This document shows positions 7,537-17,268 of a stretch of DNA of 64,000 nt, one piece after another (positions within the stretch are counted from its first letter, which is position 1; each line of letters starts with the position of its first letter). A program made the position numbers and the translations under genes. Source of the DNA: an uncultured Bacteroidales bacterium (GTDB lineage Bacteria > Bacteroidota > Bacteroidia > Bacteroidales > UBA932). The stretch is from contig CALURT010000001.1 of NCBI GenBank assembly GCA_944323245.1, positions 1 to 64,000 on the forward strand. Reading direction: 5' to 3'. The notes under the pieces are model-generated. The model made no database searches. It had not been told where the DNA came from and was given only the letters and a program-made list of their open reading frames with translations.

Positions 7537-8982
7537 ATGATACTATCCGATGTAAAAGAAAAAATCGACGGCATGCTCGACCGGAAATTCATCCATGAGG
7601 ATTTCATGCTGACGAACAGCTACGCACGCGAACTTTATCATGAAAGCGCTGAAAAGATGCCTATCATCGACTACCACTGCCACCTTGTCCCGAAAATGAT
7701 TGCCGAGGACCACAGATTCAAGGATCTTACGGAAGTCTGGCTCGGAGGCGACCATTACAAATGGAGGGCAATGAGGGGCAACGGAGTGCCTGAAGAATTC
7801 ATTACCGGGAAAAGAAGCAGTTACGAGAAATTCGAGAAATGGGCTGAAACAGTGCCATATACGATGCGCAACCCTCTGTATCACTGGACTCATCTGGAAT
7901 TGGCAAGGGTGTTCGGTATTTATGACATCCTGAACCCGTCCACGGCACGTGCAATCTATGACGAATGCACCGAGAAGCTCCAGAGTCCTGAATACAGCGG
8001 CCAGTCGCTGATGAAAAAGTTCAACGTCAAGGTAGTATGCACCACCGACGACCCTGCCGACTCCCTTGAATACCACAAACAGATAGCGGAACATCCTTTC
8101 GGGGTAAAAGTCCTTCCTGCGTGGAGACCGGACAAGGCGATGGTCATCGAAAAACCACAGCAGTACAGGGAGTACATCGAAAAATTAGGCGCTGCTGCCG
8201 GAATGGAAATCCTTTCCTACGAAGACCTCCTGACTGCATTGCGCAAGAGGCACGACTTCTTCCATTCCATGGGATGCCGGCTTTCCGACCACGGACTTGA
8301 AACATTCTACGCCGAAGATTTCACTCCGGAGGAAATCGACAGGATATTCAGGGACACGCTCAAGGGGAAAATGCCTTCACACGAAGAAGTCCTGAAGTTC
8401 AGAAGTGCCATTCTGCTCGACTTCGCCCGCCTCGACTGGGAAAAGGGCTGGGCCCAGCAGTTCCATGTGGGTGCCATCAGGGACAACAATACGAGAATGT
8501 TCGACATCCTCGGTCCGGATACGGGTTACGATGCCATCCACGATGTGCCGGTGGCTGCCGCAGGACACAAGTTCCTCAACAGGCTCGCCATGGAAGACAA
8601 ACTTGCAAAGACAATCCTGTACAATCTCAACCCGAAGGACAACGAAGTCCTTGCCACCATGGCCTATACGTTCAATGACGGCACCGTTCCTGGCAAGATA
8701 CAGTTGGGTTCCGGCTGGTGGTTCCTCGACCAGGAAGACGGGATGCGCAAACAGATGAATGCGCTGTCGGCTCTCGGACTGTTCAGCAGATTCGTGGGAA
8801 TGCTTACCGATTCAAGGAGTTTCCTGTCGTATCCGAGACATGAATATTTCCGCCGCATCCTCTGCAGCGTCATAGGAGAAGACATAGAAAAGGGCAAGCT
8901 GCCGAAAAGCGAAATGCCTTTCATCCATCAGATGGTGAAAGACATTTCATACAACAACGCTGCCCGCTATTTCAATTTCTGA
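7537..8982 (+). CDS. uxaC: Glucuronate (uronate) isomerase
   Basis: 481 residues, normal for UxaC, an amidohydrolase-superfamily TIM barrel. It interconverts D-glucuronate/D-fructuronate and D-galacturonate/D-tagaturonate, feeding UxaB. Metal-binding H47-x-H49 is seen in I-I-D-Y-H-C-H-L, and later C-T-T-D-D-P, Q-F-H-V-G-A-I-R-D-N-N and G-S-G-W-W-F-L-D segments are typical of the family. The start at 7537 follows an A-rich leader. An internal ATG at residue 13 would also leave the domain intact, and some relatives begin near there. It is transcribed away from uxaBA, and converges with ettA only 3 nt after its stop. The 188-bp upstream gap holds no gene; no clear promoter box was identified in it. 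Confidence 0.93.
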   Translation: MILSDVKEKIDGMLDRKFIHEDFMLTNSYARELYHESAEKMPIIDYHCHLVPKMIAEDHRFKDLTEVWLGGDHYKWRAMRGNGVPEEFITGKRSSYEKFEKWAETVPYTMRNPLYHWTHLELARVFGIYDILNPSTARAIYDECTEKLQSPEYSGQSLMKKFNVKVVCTTDDPADSLEYHKQIAEHPFGVKVLPAWRPDKAMVIEKPQQYREYIEKLGAAAGMEILSYEDLLTALRKRHDFFHSMGCRLSDHGLETFYAEDFTPEEIDRIFRDTLKGKMPSHEEVLKFRSAILLDFARLDWEKGWAQQFHVGAIRDNNTRMFDILGPDTGYDAIHDVPVAAAGHKFLNRLAMEDKLAKTILYNLNPKDNEVLATMAYTFNDGTVPGKIQLGSGWWFLDQEDGMRKQMNALSALGLFSRFVGMLTDSRSFLSYPRHEYFRRILCSVIGEDIEKGKLPKSEMPFIHQMVKDISYNNAARYFNF

Positions 8983-8985
8983 CGG

Positions 8986-10662
8986 TTACTCCATCAGTTT
9001 TTTATACTTGAAACGCTTAGGCTCCTCATTTCCGAGCCGGCGTTTCTTGTTTTCCTCGTATTCTGAATAGGACCCTTCGAAGAAATAGACCTGAGAATCC
9101 CCTTCAAATGCAAGGATATGCGTGGCTATCCTGTCCAAGAACCAACGGTCATGCGAAATTACCACGGCACAGCCGGCAAAGTTTTCCAGACCGTCTTCAA
9201 GGGCACGGATAGTATTCACGTCCACATCGTTGGTAGGCTCGTCGAGAAGAAGTACGTTGCCTTCATCCTTGAGAGTAAGTGCAAGGTGCAGCCTGTTTCT
9301 CTCACCTCCGGACAATATCCCGCACAGTTTTTCCTGATCGGCTCCGGAAAAATTGAATCTCGAGACGTATGCCCTCGCGTTGACCTCCTTCTTGCCGAGA
9401 CGGATGAATTCGGAATCCCCTGCAATGGTCTGGTACACCGTTTTCTCGGGATCAATGCTCTTGTGCTGCTGGTCCACGTATGCGAGTTTCACTGTCTCGC
9501 CGATGTCTATCGTACCGGAATCCGGCTTCTCAAGTCCCATGATGAGCCTGAACAATGTCGTCTTTCCTGCACCGTTCGGACCTATCACGCCCACTATGCC
9601 TGCCGGAGGCAGGACAAACGAAAGATGTTCGAACAGCAGCTTGTCGCCGTATGCCTTGGAAACATCATCGAAAACAATGACCTTGTTGCCGAGACGGGGC
9701 CCGTTCGGAATGTATATTTCGAGTTTGGCCTCCTTTTCCCGTACGTCCTCTCCGGCCAATTTCTCATAGGCCCCGAGACGTGCCTTGGATTTGGCCTGAC
9801 GTGCCTTTGGAGCCATTCTGACCCATTCGAGCTCCCTTTCCAACGTCTTCCGCCTCTTGCTTTCCATTTTCTCTTCCATGGCAAGCCTGTTGCTCTTCTG
9901 CTCGAGCCATGAAGAATAATTTCCTTTCCACGGAATCCCCTCTCCCCTGTCGAGTTCCAATATCCATCCGGCGACGTTGTCAAGGAAATACCTGTCATGA
10001 GTCACGGCTATCACGGTACCCTTGTACTGATGCAGATGGGCCTCTAACCACTGGATACTTTCAGTGTCGAGATGGTTCGTAGGTTCGTCAAGAAGCAGGA
10101 CATCGGGCTGCCTGAGCAGAAGCCGGCACAGGGCGACACGACGGCGTTCTCCTCCGCTCAATGTGGCTACCTTGGCATCGGCCGGAGGACACTGGAGGGC
10201 GTCCATCGCCCTTTCCAACTTGGCATCTATCTCCCAGCCCTCGCAATGCTCGATTTTTTCAGTCAGTTCGCCTTGCCGCTCTATCAAAGCGGCCATCTCG
10301 TCATCCGACATCGGTTCGGCGAATTTCATATTGACTTCCTCATATTCTTTCAGAAGATCCATCACCTCCTGAACTCCCTCCTGAACCACTTCAATTACGG
10401 TCTTGTCAGGATCCATCTGCGGCTCCTGCTCGAGATAGCCCACCGAATATCCCGGAGCCCAGACCACTTCTCCCTGGTACGAAGTCTCGATACCGGCAAT
10501 TATTTTCATGAGCGTGGACTTGCCGGATCCGTTCAGACCTATGATACCTATCTTCGCACCGTAGAAAAACGACAGATAAATATCCTTGAGGATCACCTTA
10601 TTGTTGTGAGGCAGGATCTTGCCTACCCCGTTCATCGAAAAAATTATCTTCTCGTCAGCCAT
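8986..10662 (-). CDS. ettA: Energy-dependent translational throttle protein EttA (ABC-F)
   Basis: 558 residues. ABC-F ATPase that binds the ribosomal E site and gates the first elongation step according to ATP/ADP level. Two ABC domains with no membrane part: Walker A G-L-N-G-S-G-K-S-T and G-P-N-G-A-G-K-T-T, signatures L-S-G-G-E-R-R-R-V-A-L and L-S-G-G-E-R-N-R-L, and Walker B L-L-L-D-E-P-T-N in each. The linker between them (E-K-M-E-S-K-R-R-K-T-L-E-R-E-L-E) is the P-site-tRNA-interacting helical arm, and the early Y-L-E-Q-E-P-Q motif is EttA-like rather than Uup-like. A -7 box lies at 10690-10697. It converges with uxaC. Confidence 0.93.
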   Translation of the reverse strand: MADEKIIFSMNGVGKILPHNNKVILKDIYLSFFYGAKIGIIGLNGSGKSTLMKIIAGIETSYQGEVVWAPGYSVGYLEQEPQMDPDKTVIEVVQEGVQEVMDLLKEYEEVNMKFAEPMSDDEMAALIERQGELTEKIEHCEGWEIDAKLERAMDALQCPPADAKVATLSGGERRRVALCRLLLRQPDVLLLDEPTNHLDTESIQWLEAHLHQYKGTVIAVTHDRYFLDNVAGWILELDRGEGIPWKGNYSSWLEQKSNRLAMEEKMESKRRKTLERELEWVRMAPKARQAKSKARLGAYEKLAGEDVREKEAKLEIYIPNGPRLGNKVIVFDDVSKAYGDKLLFEHLSFVLPPAGIVGVIGPNGAGKTTLFRLIMGLEKPDSGTIDIGETVKLAYVDQQHKSIDPEKTVYQTIAGDSEFIRLGKKEVNARAYVSRFNFSGADQEKLCGILSGGERNRLHLALTLKDEGNVLLLDEPTNDVDVNTIRALEDGLENFAGCAVVISHDRWFLDRIATHILAFEGDSQVYFFEGSYSEYEENKKRRLGNEEPKRFKYKKLME

Positions 10663-10689
10663 ATCTGAATCTCATTTACCATTATCCGG

Positions 10690-10697
10690 CAAAGATA
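10690..10697 (-). promoter_or_regulatory. -7 box for ettA
   Basis: Minus strand reads TATCTTTG (TAnnTTTG consensus), about 28 nt before the ettA start. No matching -33 TTG at 19-21 bp was seen. Confidence 0.5.
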
Positions 10698-10722
10698 GTG
10701 ATTTCTCCGGAATCCGCCTTGT

Positions 10723-11118
10723 TCAAGCCGGGCCGGTTGTCTGCCTGACTTTTCTGCACCAGTCCTTCGCTGACTGCCTCATCACTTTCCTGAAGGAAAT
10801 ATTGAAAGTGGCTATGGAACGGAAACCGGCAGCCTGTGACATCTCGGCCAATTTCAGGTCATGGTTCCTGTGGAACATGTTGATGCAATACATGATTCTG
10901 AAATAATTGACATAAGCGCAGAAATTCTGTCCGGTGTACACCCTTATGGCTATCGATACGTATGTCTTGTTCGTGTACAGACTTCTTGACACGTCATTTA
11001 TCGTAAGTTCGCTGTTCAGAAAAGGCCTTCCCCGCCTGAAAAATTTCTCCATCCTGTCAAATACCGCCGCTATCTCGTCCGATGTACACAAGGATGGCAC
11101 ACAGGTAAGTTTTATCAT
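10723..11118 (-). CDS. Minimal AraC-type DNA-binding protein
   Basis: 131 residues, roughly the size of an AraC/XylS DNA-binding domain alone. Two helix-turn-helix units can be followed: about residues 36-66 (E-L-T-I-N-D-V-S-R-S-L-Y-T-N-K-T-Y-V-S) and about 88-112 (K-L-A-E-M-S-Q-A-A-G-F-R-S-I-A-T-F-N-I-S-F-R-K). No sensor, membrane or receiver domain precedes them. The short N-terminus and the -7 box at 11163-11170 argue that it is a real short gene and not a fragment cut from a longer regulator, although truncation of an ancestral gene cannot be excluded. It sits alone between ettA and the yitT terminator, so its target is unknown. Confidence 0.75.
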   Translation of the reverse strand: MIKLTCVPSLCTSDEIAAVFDRMEKFFRRGRPFLNSELTINDVSRSLYTNKTYVSIAIRVYTGQNFCAYVNYFRIMYCINMFHRNHDLKLAEMSQAAGFRSIATFNISFRKVMRQSAKDWCRKVRQTTGPA

Positions 11119-11162
11119 AAATAAGTCGTTGGCTTCAGCGCAGTCCCGTCATTAGGCTTATA

Positions 11163-11170
11163 CAAATTTA
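11163..11170 (-). promoter_or_regulatory. -7 box for the AraC-type gene
   Basis: Minus strand TAAATTTG fits TAnnTTTG. It lies between the yitT terminator hairpin and the AraC-type start codon, 44 nt upstream of the start. Confidence 0.45.
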
Positions 11171-11172
11171 CG

Positions 11173-11208
11173 AAAAAGCCTCATCCGATTCGGAATGCCG
11201 GATGAGGC
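11173..11208 (-). terminator. Rho-independent terminator after the leuS-yitT-yitT operon
   Basis: Perfect 10-bp arms GCCTCATCCG (11178-11187) and CGGATGAGGC (11199-11208) with an 11-nt loop; on the minus strand the stem is followed by TTTTT (11177-11173). It lies 35 nt past the stop of the distal YitT gene and insulates the AraC-type gene. Confidence 0.85.
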
Positions 11209-11243
11209 CAGATTCAAGTTTTTCTTTTTTCGATACTTTTTCG

Positions 11244-12221
11244 TCAGTTTTTCGTCAGTTTTCCGTCAGTTTTTTCCATGATTTTGTCAGGATTTTTTGT
11301 TTTCAGTTTGATGGTGTCGAAGCCGAGGCCGAAAACCCCCATTACCGTGGAAACGGAAAGGAAAGCGTCCGGATCTATCATTTTCACATATTTAAGCAAT
11401 ATGTTCAGATCCGTTTTCCGGGTCATTACCATCAGCACATAGCTTTCATTCTTCGTGTACCATCCTTTTGCGGACAGCAGGGTCACTCCACGCTTCATGT
11501 TCTTCGCTATCATGTCAGCGATTTCCTCGTATTTCCGGGAAATGATGAACACCTGTACCGACTGCTTCGAGCCTGACAGATACAGATCCACGGCATAACC
11601 GCTCACCGTGATAAGGATGAGACCGTAGACGGATGTCGCCAATTTCTCCGCAATCGGAATAAGCTCCCCTGCGGAATCGTAGGACGGGAAAATCATGGAC
11701 GACAGGATGATGATCACATCTATGAGAAGGATGACCTTGCCAGGGGATACATTACGGAACTTCGTCACCATCAATGCGATAATGTCTGTTCCTCCGGTGC
11801 TGCCTCCCTGTGACATGGTCAGGCCTATGCCGAGTCCGTTCATCGCACCGCCGATGATGGTACACAGGAGCTTCCCGTTGGAAACCGCAAGTTCCTGCGT
11901 AATGGATTCAGGAATCAGCGGAGGCAGGATGTTCAGCATTACGGATGCGAAAATAATGGCATAGACCGTCTTGAACCCGAACCCTCCTCCGAGAACCTTC
12001 AAAGAAATAGCCAGCAATATGAAATTGACGGCGAAATACGTATAACCCATCGGAAAGCCCGTAGCATAATACAGGATGGCCCCGATACCGGAAACGCCTC
12101 CGCCCACGAGATTGTTCGGAATGAGAAACACCGCCCATCCCAAGACGTATGTCAGAAGCCCGATGGTGATTATCAGATATTCCTTGAATACAGCCCACGG
12201 ACTGAGTTTGATTTCAGCCAT
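11244..12221 (-). CDS. YitT family membrane protein (distal copy)
   Basis: 325 residues. The N-terminal ~200 residues form about five to six transmembrane helices of the YitT (DUF161) type, with G-L-G-I-G-L-T-M-S-Q-G-G-S-T-G-G-T-D-I as the family hallmark. The C-terminal ~100 residues are the soluble DUF2179 domain (S-V-Q-V-F-I-I-S, R-G-V-T-L-L-S-A-K-G-W-Y). Transport substrate is not established for the family. The start overlaps the 3' end of the neighbouring YitT gene by 8 nt. The two proteins share the same architecture and many motifs, so they are tandem paralogues and could form a heteromer (inference). Confidence 0.88.
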   Translation of the reverse strand: MAEIKLSPWAVFKEYLIITIGLLTYVLGWAVFLIPNNLVGGGVSGIGAILYYATGFPMGYTYFAVNFILLAISLKVLGGGFGFKTVYAIIFASVMLNILPPLIPESITQELAVSNGKLLCTIIGGAMNGLGIGLTMSQGGSTGGTDIIALMVTKFRNVSPGKVILLIDVIIILSSMIFPSYDSAGELIPIAEKLATSVYGLILITVSGYAVDLYLSGSKQSVQVFIISRKYEEIADMIAKNMKRGVTLLSAKGWYTKNESYVLMVMTRKTDLNILLKYVKMIDPDAFLSVSTVMGVFGLGFDTIKLKTKNPDKIMEKTDGKLTKN

Positions 12222-13122
12222 TTGTCTTATCCTTTTTCTTGAGTTTCAATCCGGTCTTGATCTCTTCGAAGCCTTCGCCGTACACGCTCGTCGCTGTAGA
12301 CACCGAAACGAAAGCCTTGTTGTCTATCTCCTTGATAATGGACACTATCTGATGCAGCTGCGACTTCCTTGCCACTATCAGCAGCACCTTGCTTTCCTCT
12401 CCGGAATACCAGCCTACGGAATTCAGGGCAGTCACACCGCGGTCCATCTCGATGATATGGTCGGCCACTTCCTTGTATTTCTTGGAAAACACGAGAATCT
12501 GCACCGAAGATTTCTGTCCGAGAAGCACATAATCGACCATGAACGAGAACGTCAGCACGGTGGCATAGCTGTATATCATGTCTTCGAATGTCTTTCCCGG
12601 TATGAGAAGTATCGATGCTATGATGAAGAAATCCGAATACAGATAGACCTTCCCCGGGGATACCGGCCAATATTTGTTGATAATCATCGCAGCGATATCC
12701 GTACCTCCCGAGCTTCCTCCTCTGAGCAAGATAATTCCGATTCCGACAGCTTCCACGAGACCTCCGACAACGGAAATCAGCAGCCTGTTGTCGAAATGAA
12801 CCACCAACTGTTCGTAATCCGGCAGGAATTCAAGGAGCACCGATGAGAGGATTATCACATAAATGGTCTTGAAGCCGAACGACTTGCCCAATGAAATGAA
12901 GGCGAGTATCAGCAGGATGGCATTGAGGGCGAAGAACGAATAAGCCACAGGCAGGCCCGTAGCGAAATATATTATGGTACAAAGGCCCGTTCCACCGCCG
13001 CTCGACGTCCCGTTCGGAATCAGAAAGGATGTCCACGCAAGACAGTACAGCAACGTACCGAAACTCACGATGGCATAATCCCACAGGACCGATACAATTC
13101 GTTTTAGATTAAAAGCTGCCAT
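12214..13122 (-). CDS. YitT family membrane protein (proximal copy)
   Basis: 302 residues with the same plan as its downstream neighbour: a multi-helix YitT core with G-I-G-I-I-L-L-R-G-G-S-S-G-G-T-D-I, then a C-terminal DUF2179 domain with S-V-Q-I-L-V-F-S and R-G-V-T-A-L-N-S-V-G-W-Y. It begins 7 nt after the leuS stop, so it is co-transcribed with leuS. The conserved GG(S/T)xGGTDI segment is intact in both copies, so neither looks degenerate. Function in the cell is unknown. Confidence 0.88.
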   Translation of the reverse strand: MAAFNLKRIVSVLWDYAIVSFGTLLYCLAWTSFLIPNGTSSGGGTGLCTIIYFATGLPVAYSFFALNAILLILAFISLGKSFGFKTIYVIILSSVLLEFLPDYEQLVVHFDNRLLISVVGGLVEAVGIGIILLRGGSSGGTDIAAMIINKYWPVSPGKVYLYSDFFIIASILLIPGKTFEDMIYSYATVLTFSFMVDYVLLGQKSSVQILVFSKKYKEVADHIIEMDRGVTALNSVGWYSGEESKVLLIVARKSQLHQIVSIIKEIDNKAFVSVSTATSVYGEGFEEIKTGLKLKKKDKTNG

Positions 13123-13129
13123 AAATGAA

Positions 13130-15895
13130 TTATTTGACTACTATATTGACAATTTTTCCCGGAACTACGATTACCTTTACAACCCTGCCTCCGGCAATGT
13201 ATTTGGCGGAAAGCGGTTCTGCCAGCACCTTGCCTTCGACATCTTCCTTCGACATCGACTTGGGCAGATCGAGGGTAAATCTCGTCTTGCCGTTGAATGA
13301 AACGGCGTATGTACATACGGATTCTTCAGTATATTCCGCCACATATTCCGGGAAGGATGCAAAAGAAATGCTTCCCTCGTGTCCGAGCGCCTCCCAAAGT
13401 TCCTCGGAAATATGCGGGGCGAAAGGAGAAAGCAGGATGATGAGAGGTTCGAGGATTTCCCTCTTGTTGCACTTGTGCTCGTAGAGCTCGTTTACGGCTA
13501 TCATGAAAGCACTCACCGTAGTATTGAACGAGAAACTTTCAATGTCCTCCCTTGCTTTCCCGATGAGCTTGTGCAGGGTCTTCAATTCTTCAGGCGTGGC
13601 CTTTTCATCCGTCACGACAAGTCCGTCCCTGTCGTAAAACAGCCTCCAGAGCCTTTTCAGGAATCTGTGTACCCCGTCAATACCTTTCGTATCCCACGGC
13701 TTGGACTGTTCTATCGGACCGAGGAACATCTCGTAAAGCCTGAGAGTGTCGGCTCCGTAAGTATCGCAAATCATGTCCGGATTCACGACATTGTACATGG
13801 ACTTGCTCATCTTTTCCACTCCGTAGCCGCAGATATATTCTCCGTCCTCGAGGATGAATTCAGCATCCGCATAGTCCGGCATCCATTTCCGGAATGCGTC
13901 CGTGTCCAACCTGTCGTTGTGTACGATATTCACGTCCACGTGGATTTCCGTAGTCTCGTACCTGTCTTTCAGTCCGTATGATACGAATGTATTGGTATTC
14001 ACTATCCTGTACACGAAATTGGAACGACCCTGAATCATGCCCTGATTGATGAGCTTCTTGAACGGCTCCTTTTCGCACACGTATCCGAGGTCATACAGGA
14101 ACTTGTTCCAGAACCTCGAGTATATCAGATGGCCTGTGGCATGTTCCGTACCTCCGATGTACAGGTCCACGTTGCGCCAGTATTCGTCTGCTGCTTTGCT
14201 TACGAGGGCAGAACCGTTGTGCGGGTCCATGTAACGCAGATAATATGCGCTGCTTCCGGCAAATCCAGGCATCGTGCTTTTCTCAATCGGCCAGCCTTCG
14301 TACGTCCAGTCCGCTGCCCTTCCGAGAGGCGGCTCGCCGCTTTCCGTCGGCAGGAACTTGTCCACTTCCGGCAATTCGAGAGGAAGCCTGTCTTCCGGCA
14401 TCGGAGTGGCGACCCCGTCCTTGAAATATATCGGGAACGGCTCTCCCCAGTATCTCTGGCGGGAGAAAATTGCGTCTCTCAGACGATAGTTGATTTTCCT
14501 GCGGCCTATACCGTGGGCTTCCACATAGTCGATTGCGGCAGGTATGGCTTCCTTGACGGTCATCCCGTTCAGGAATCCTGAATTGCACATGATGCCTTCC
14601 TTGGCATCGAAACTCGATTCGCTCACGTCACAGCCCTCGATAAGAGGGATTATCGGAAGTCCGAAAGTCTTGGCGAAAGCATAGTCCCTGCTGTCATGGG
14701 CAGGCACCGCCATTATCGCTCCCGTACCGTATCCTGCAAGCACATATTCGGAAATCCAGACCGGAACCTTTTCTCCGGTAAGCGGATTTATCGCCACCGA
14801 ACCGGAAAAGACTCCCGTCACCTTGTGCGTCTCCGCTATCCTTTCCCTCTCGGTCTTTTTCTTGGCCTCCGCGAGATATGCTTCCACCGCCTCTTTCTGC
14901 TCCGGAGAAGTCAGTTTCTCCACCCATTCGCTTTCAGGGGCAAGCACCATGAAGGTCACCCCGAAAACGGTATCCGCACGGGTCGTGAATATCTTTATGT
15001 CGTATTCCTTGTCACCGTTGAAGGCCTTGAAAGTCATTTCTGCGCCCTGAGAGCGGCCTATCCAGTTTTTCTGCATGTCCTTCAGGGAATCGCTCCACTC
15101 GAGAGTCTCAAGGTCATCCAGCAGACGGCCGGCGTATGCCGATACACGCAACTGCCATTGGGTCATTTTTTTCTGTTCCACAGGGAAACCGCCTCTGACG
15201 GAATATCCTTCCTTCACCTCGTCATTGGCAAGGACGGTTCCGAGGCCCGGACACCAGTTGACCGATGTGACGCCCTGGTATGCTATCCTGTAGTTCATCA
15301 GCACACCGGACTTTTCCTTTTCAGACATGGCATTCCATTGCTCTGCCGTGAAATGCATTTCCTCGCCGCAGGCGGCATTCACGCCGTCACTTCCCTTTTC
15401 GGAGAATATCTCCACAAGACGGGACACCGGCTGCGCCTTTCCGAGACCGTTGTCATAATAATGGTCGAACATTTTCAGAAAAGCCCATTGCGTCCACTTG
15501 TAATATGCGGGATCGCATGTCCTGACCTCCCTCGACCAGTCGTATGAAAAGCCGATTCTGTCCAACTGCTCCCTGTAGCGTGCTATGTTCTTGGCCGTGG
15601 TCACCGCCGGATGCTGTCCGGTCTGGATGGCATATTGTTCGGCAGGCAGGCCGAAAGCGTCGAATCCCATGGGATGCAGGACATTATAACCGCAAAGTCT
15701 CTTGTATCTGCTGTAGATGTCGCTTGCAATGTATCCGAGCGGATGTCCGACATGAAGGCCGGCCCCGGACGGGTACGGAAACATGTCCAATACGTAATAT
15801 TTCGGTTTCGAAGCATCTTCCTTCACTTCGAATGTCTTGTGTTCAGCCCAATACGACTGCCATTTCCTTTCTATTTTCCTGAAATCGTATTCCAT
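13130..15895 (-). CDS. leuS: Leucyl-tRNA synthetase
   Basis: 921 residues; class I aminoacyl-tRNA synthetase charging tRNA-Leu. The HIGH motif appears as H-V-G-H in [14 protein letters not shown] near residue 50. The editing domain lies in the middle ([11 protein letters not shown]; the hydrolytic M-A-V-P-A-H-D). The KMSKS loop is in [11 protein letters not shown]. Between HIGH and editing domain there is an extra segment (around residues 150-230) that Bacteroidota LeuS proteins carry. It starts 15 nt after the upstream M28-like gene and is followed closely by two YitT genes, so an essential gene sits inside an operon of envelope proteins. Confidence 0.96.
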   Translation of the reverse strand: MEYDFRKIERKWQSYWAEHKTFEVKEDASKPKYYVLDMFPYPSGAGLHVGHPLGYIASDIYSRYKRLCGYNVLHPMGFDAFGLPAEQYAIQTGQHPAVTTAKNIARYREQLDRIGFSYDWSREVRTCDPAYYKWTQWAFLKMFDHYYDNGLGKAQPVSRLVEIFSEKGSDGVNAACGEEMHFTAEQWNAMSEKEKSGVLMNYRIAYQGVTSVNWCPGLGTVLANDEVKEGYSVRGGFPVEQKKMTQWQLRVSAYAGRLLDDLETLEWSDSLKDMQKNWIGRSQGAEMTFKAFNGDKEYDIKIFTTRADTVFGVTFMVLAPESEWVEKLTSPEQKEAVEAYLAEAKKKTERERIAETHKVTGVFSGSVAINPLTGEKVPVWISEYVLAGYGTGAIMAVPAHDSRDYAFAKTFGLPIIPLIEGCDVSESSFDAKEGIMCNSGFLNGMTVKEAIPAAIDYVEAHGIGRRKINYRLRDAIFSRQRYWGEPFPIYFKDGVATPMPEDRLPLELPEVDKFLPTESGEPPLGRAADWTYEGWPIEKSTMPGFAGSSAYYLRYMDPHNGSALVSKAADEYWRNVDLYIGGTEHATGHLIYSRFWNKFLYDLGYVCEKEPFKKLINQGMIQGRSNFVYRIVNTNTFVSYGLKDRYETTEIHVDVNIVHNDRLDTDAFRKWMPDYADAEFILEDGEYICGYGVEKMSKSMYNVVNPDMICDTYGADTLRLYEMFLGPIEQSKPWDTKGIDGVHRFLKRLWRLFYDRDGLVVTDEKATPEELKTLHKLIGKAREDIESFSFNTTVSAFMIAVNELYEHKCNKREILEPLIILLSPFAPHISEELWEALGHEGSISFASFPEYVAEYTEESVCTYAVSFNGKTRFTLDLPKSMSKEDVEGKVLAEPLSAKYIAGGRVVKVIVVPGKIVNIVVK

Positions 15896-15910
15896 TTTGC
15901 GATTTTTAAG

Positions 15911-17266
15911 TTATCTTATTCCGAATTTCGGCCTGACTGATTTCTTTTCCAACCTGAACTCCACCGGTATCGTCATGGAAGTGCGGACTTTCTGGCCGCG
16001 CAGCCTTCCCGGGCGCCATTTCGGAGATGCGCTTATCACCTTGACGGCTTCTTCGTCCAAAAGCGGATCGACGCTCCTCGCCACCTTGACATCAGTGACC
16101 TTGCCGTCCTTGTCTATGATGAAATTGACATGGACAGTTCCCTGAATACCTTCTTCTACGGCCTGACGGGGATATTTCAAATACTGGTAGACCCATTTTT
16201 CAAGGAATTGTCCCGGATCGGTACTGTTCAGGAACATAGGCCTCTGATCGCAGTCATAATATGCCACCACGTCATCATACGAAGCCGGCTCCTGAAGCTC
16301 TACCGTATTGCGGAAGGCTATGGTCCGGCTCGTGTTGGCAAGCGCAGACGTGAAATTGTAGACATATTCCAGCTCCCTTTCCATCATGTCGTAATCAAGA
16401 ATCGAAGCTACATCGCGTGGTGTATTGTGTTCCGGATATTTTCCAGTCGTGAAAAAGACGGAAGGGATTTCCTTTGCATAGAATGCCCTGTGGTCCGACG
16501 GATACGGTTCGTCGGCCCGAAGTTCCGGCTGCACTGGCTGCAACTCTCCCGAAAGCTCCGACAGAACGGTATTCAGATCCGTATTGGACGACGTATAGGC
16601 ATAGAATCCGGTACTTCCCGTCCCGACCATATCCAAGTTGATCATTGCGTCTATCAATGCCGAATCCGCAAAGGAGCGGTTGAGAAAATACCATGCTCCT
16701 GCGTATGTCTGTGCAGAGGACCCGAAAGCCACGAACAGGACGGAACGCCTGAATGTCACGGAATTGGTGGACACCATCCTTGCCAATTCAAGCATCATGG
16801 CCAATCCTGAAGCATTGCCGTTGGCTCCAGTGTATATCTGCGTGACCTTTTCTCCGTCCACCGTGAGTTCATTGGTGCCGAGATTGTCCATCCTCGCCCC
16901 TACTACTATGTATCTTCCCGACAGGGACTTGTCGTAGCCCTGTACGAAGCCGTACACGTTTCTCGAAACCAAGGTATCTCCCGGCGTCCTTTCAATGCCG
17001 AATTCATCGCCCTCCGGAGGGCACAGCATTTCCACACCGTATTTTTCCAATACCTCGTAAACGTATTCGGCTACAGCCTTCTCCCCCTCCGAACCGGCTT
17101 TTCTCCCCTCGAATGCGGAAGACGTGACATACCCTACATGCTCCTTGAAGGAACGGACAGTCTCGCTGTCGAAAAGACCGTCATAGACGCTGCCGTCGCG
17201 GTATTGTGAAAAAGCAGGGCAGCATATCGAAAATGCAATAATGAAAGTCAGAAATTTTCCGTACAT
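15911..17266 (-). CDS. Degenerate M28-peptidase-like protein with C-terminal TonB domain
   Basis: 451 residues from the ATG at 17264-17266, which gives a clean signal peptide (FLTFIIAFSICCPAFSQ) and sits 2 nt after the SPOR gene stop. Residues about 35-315 follow the M28 aminopeptidase fold, but the expected metal and catalytic residues are replaced. The usual A-H-x-D is A-R-M-D (R125), G-A-D-D-N is G-A-N-G-N (149-150), the E-E pair is S-A (184-185), and the final Y-H-T-P is H-N-T-P (N281). Only D212 (N-L-D-M) is kept. Residues about 345-440 are a TonB C-terminal-type domain (V-N-F-I-I-D-K-D-G-K-V, W-R-P-G). It is probably a periplasmic or outer-membrane-facing non-enzymatic protein. Confidence 0.82.
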   Translation of the reverse strand: MYGKFLTFIIAFSICCPAFSQYRDGSVYDGLFDSETVRSFKEHVGYVTSSAFEGRKAGSEGEKAVAEYVYEVLEKYGVEMLCPPEGDEFGIERTPGDTLVSRNVYGFVQGYDKSLSGRYIVVGARMDNLGTNELTVDGEKVTQIYTGANGNASGLAMMLELARMVSTNSVTFRRSVLFVAFGSSAQTYAGAWYFLNRSFADSALIDAMINLDMVGTGSTGFYAYTSSNTDLNTVLSELSGELQPVQPELRADEPYPSDHRAFYAKEIPSVFFTTGKYPEHNTPRDVASILDYDMMERELEYVYNFTSALANTSRTIAFRNTVELQEPASYDDVVAYYDCDQRPMFLNSTDPGQFLEKWVYQYLKYPRQAVEEGIQGTVHVNFIIDKDGKVTDVKVARSVDPLLDEEAVKVISASPKWRPGRLRGQKVRTSMTIPVEFRLEKKSVRPKFGIR

Positions 17267-17268
17267 AA

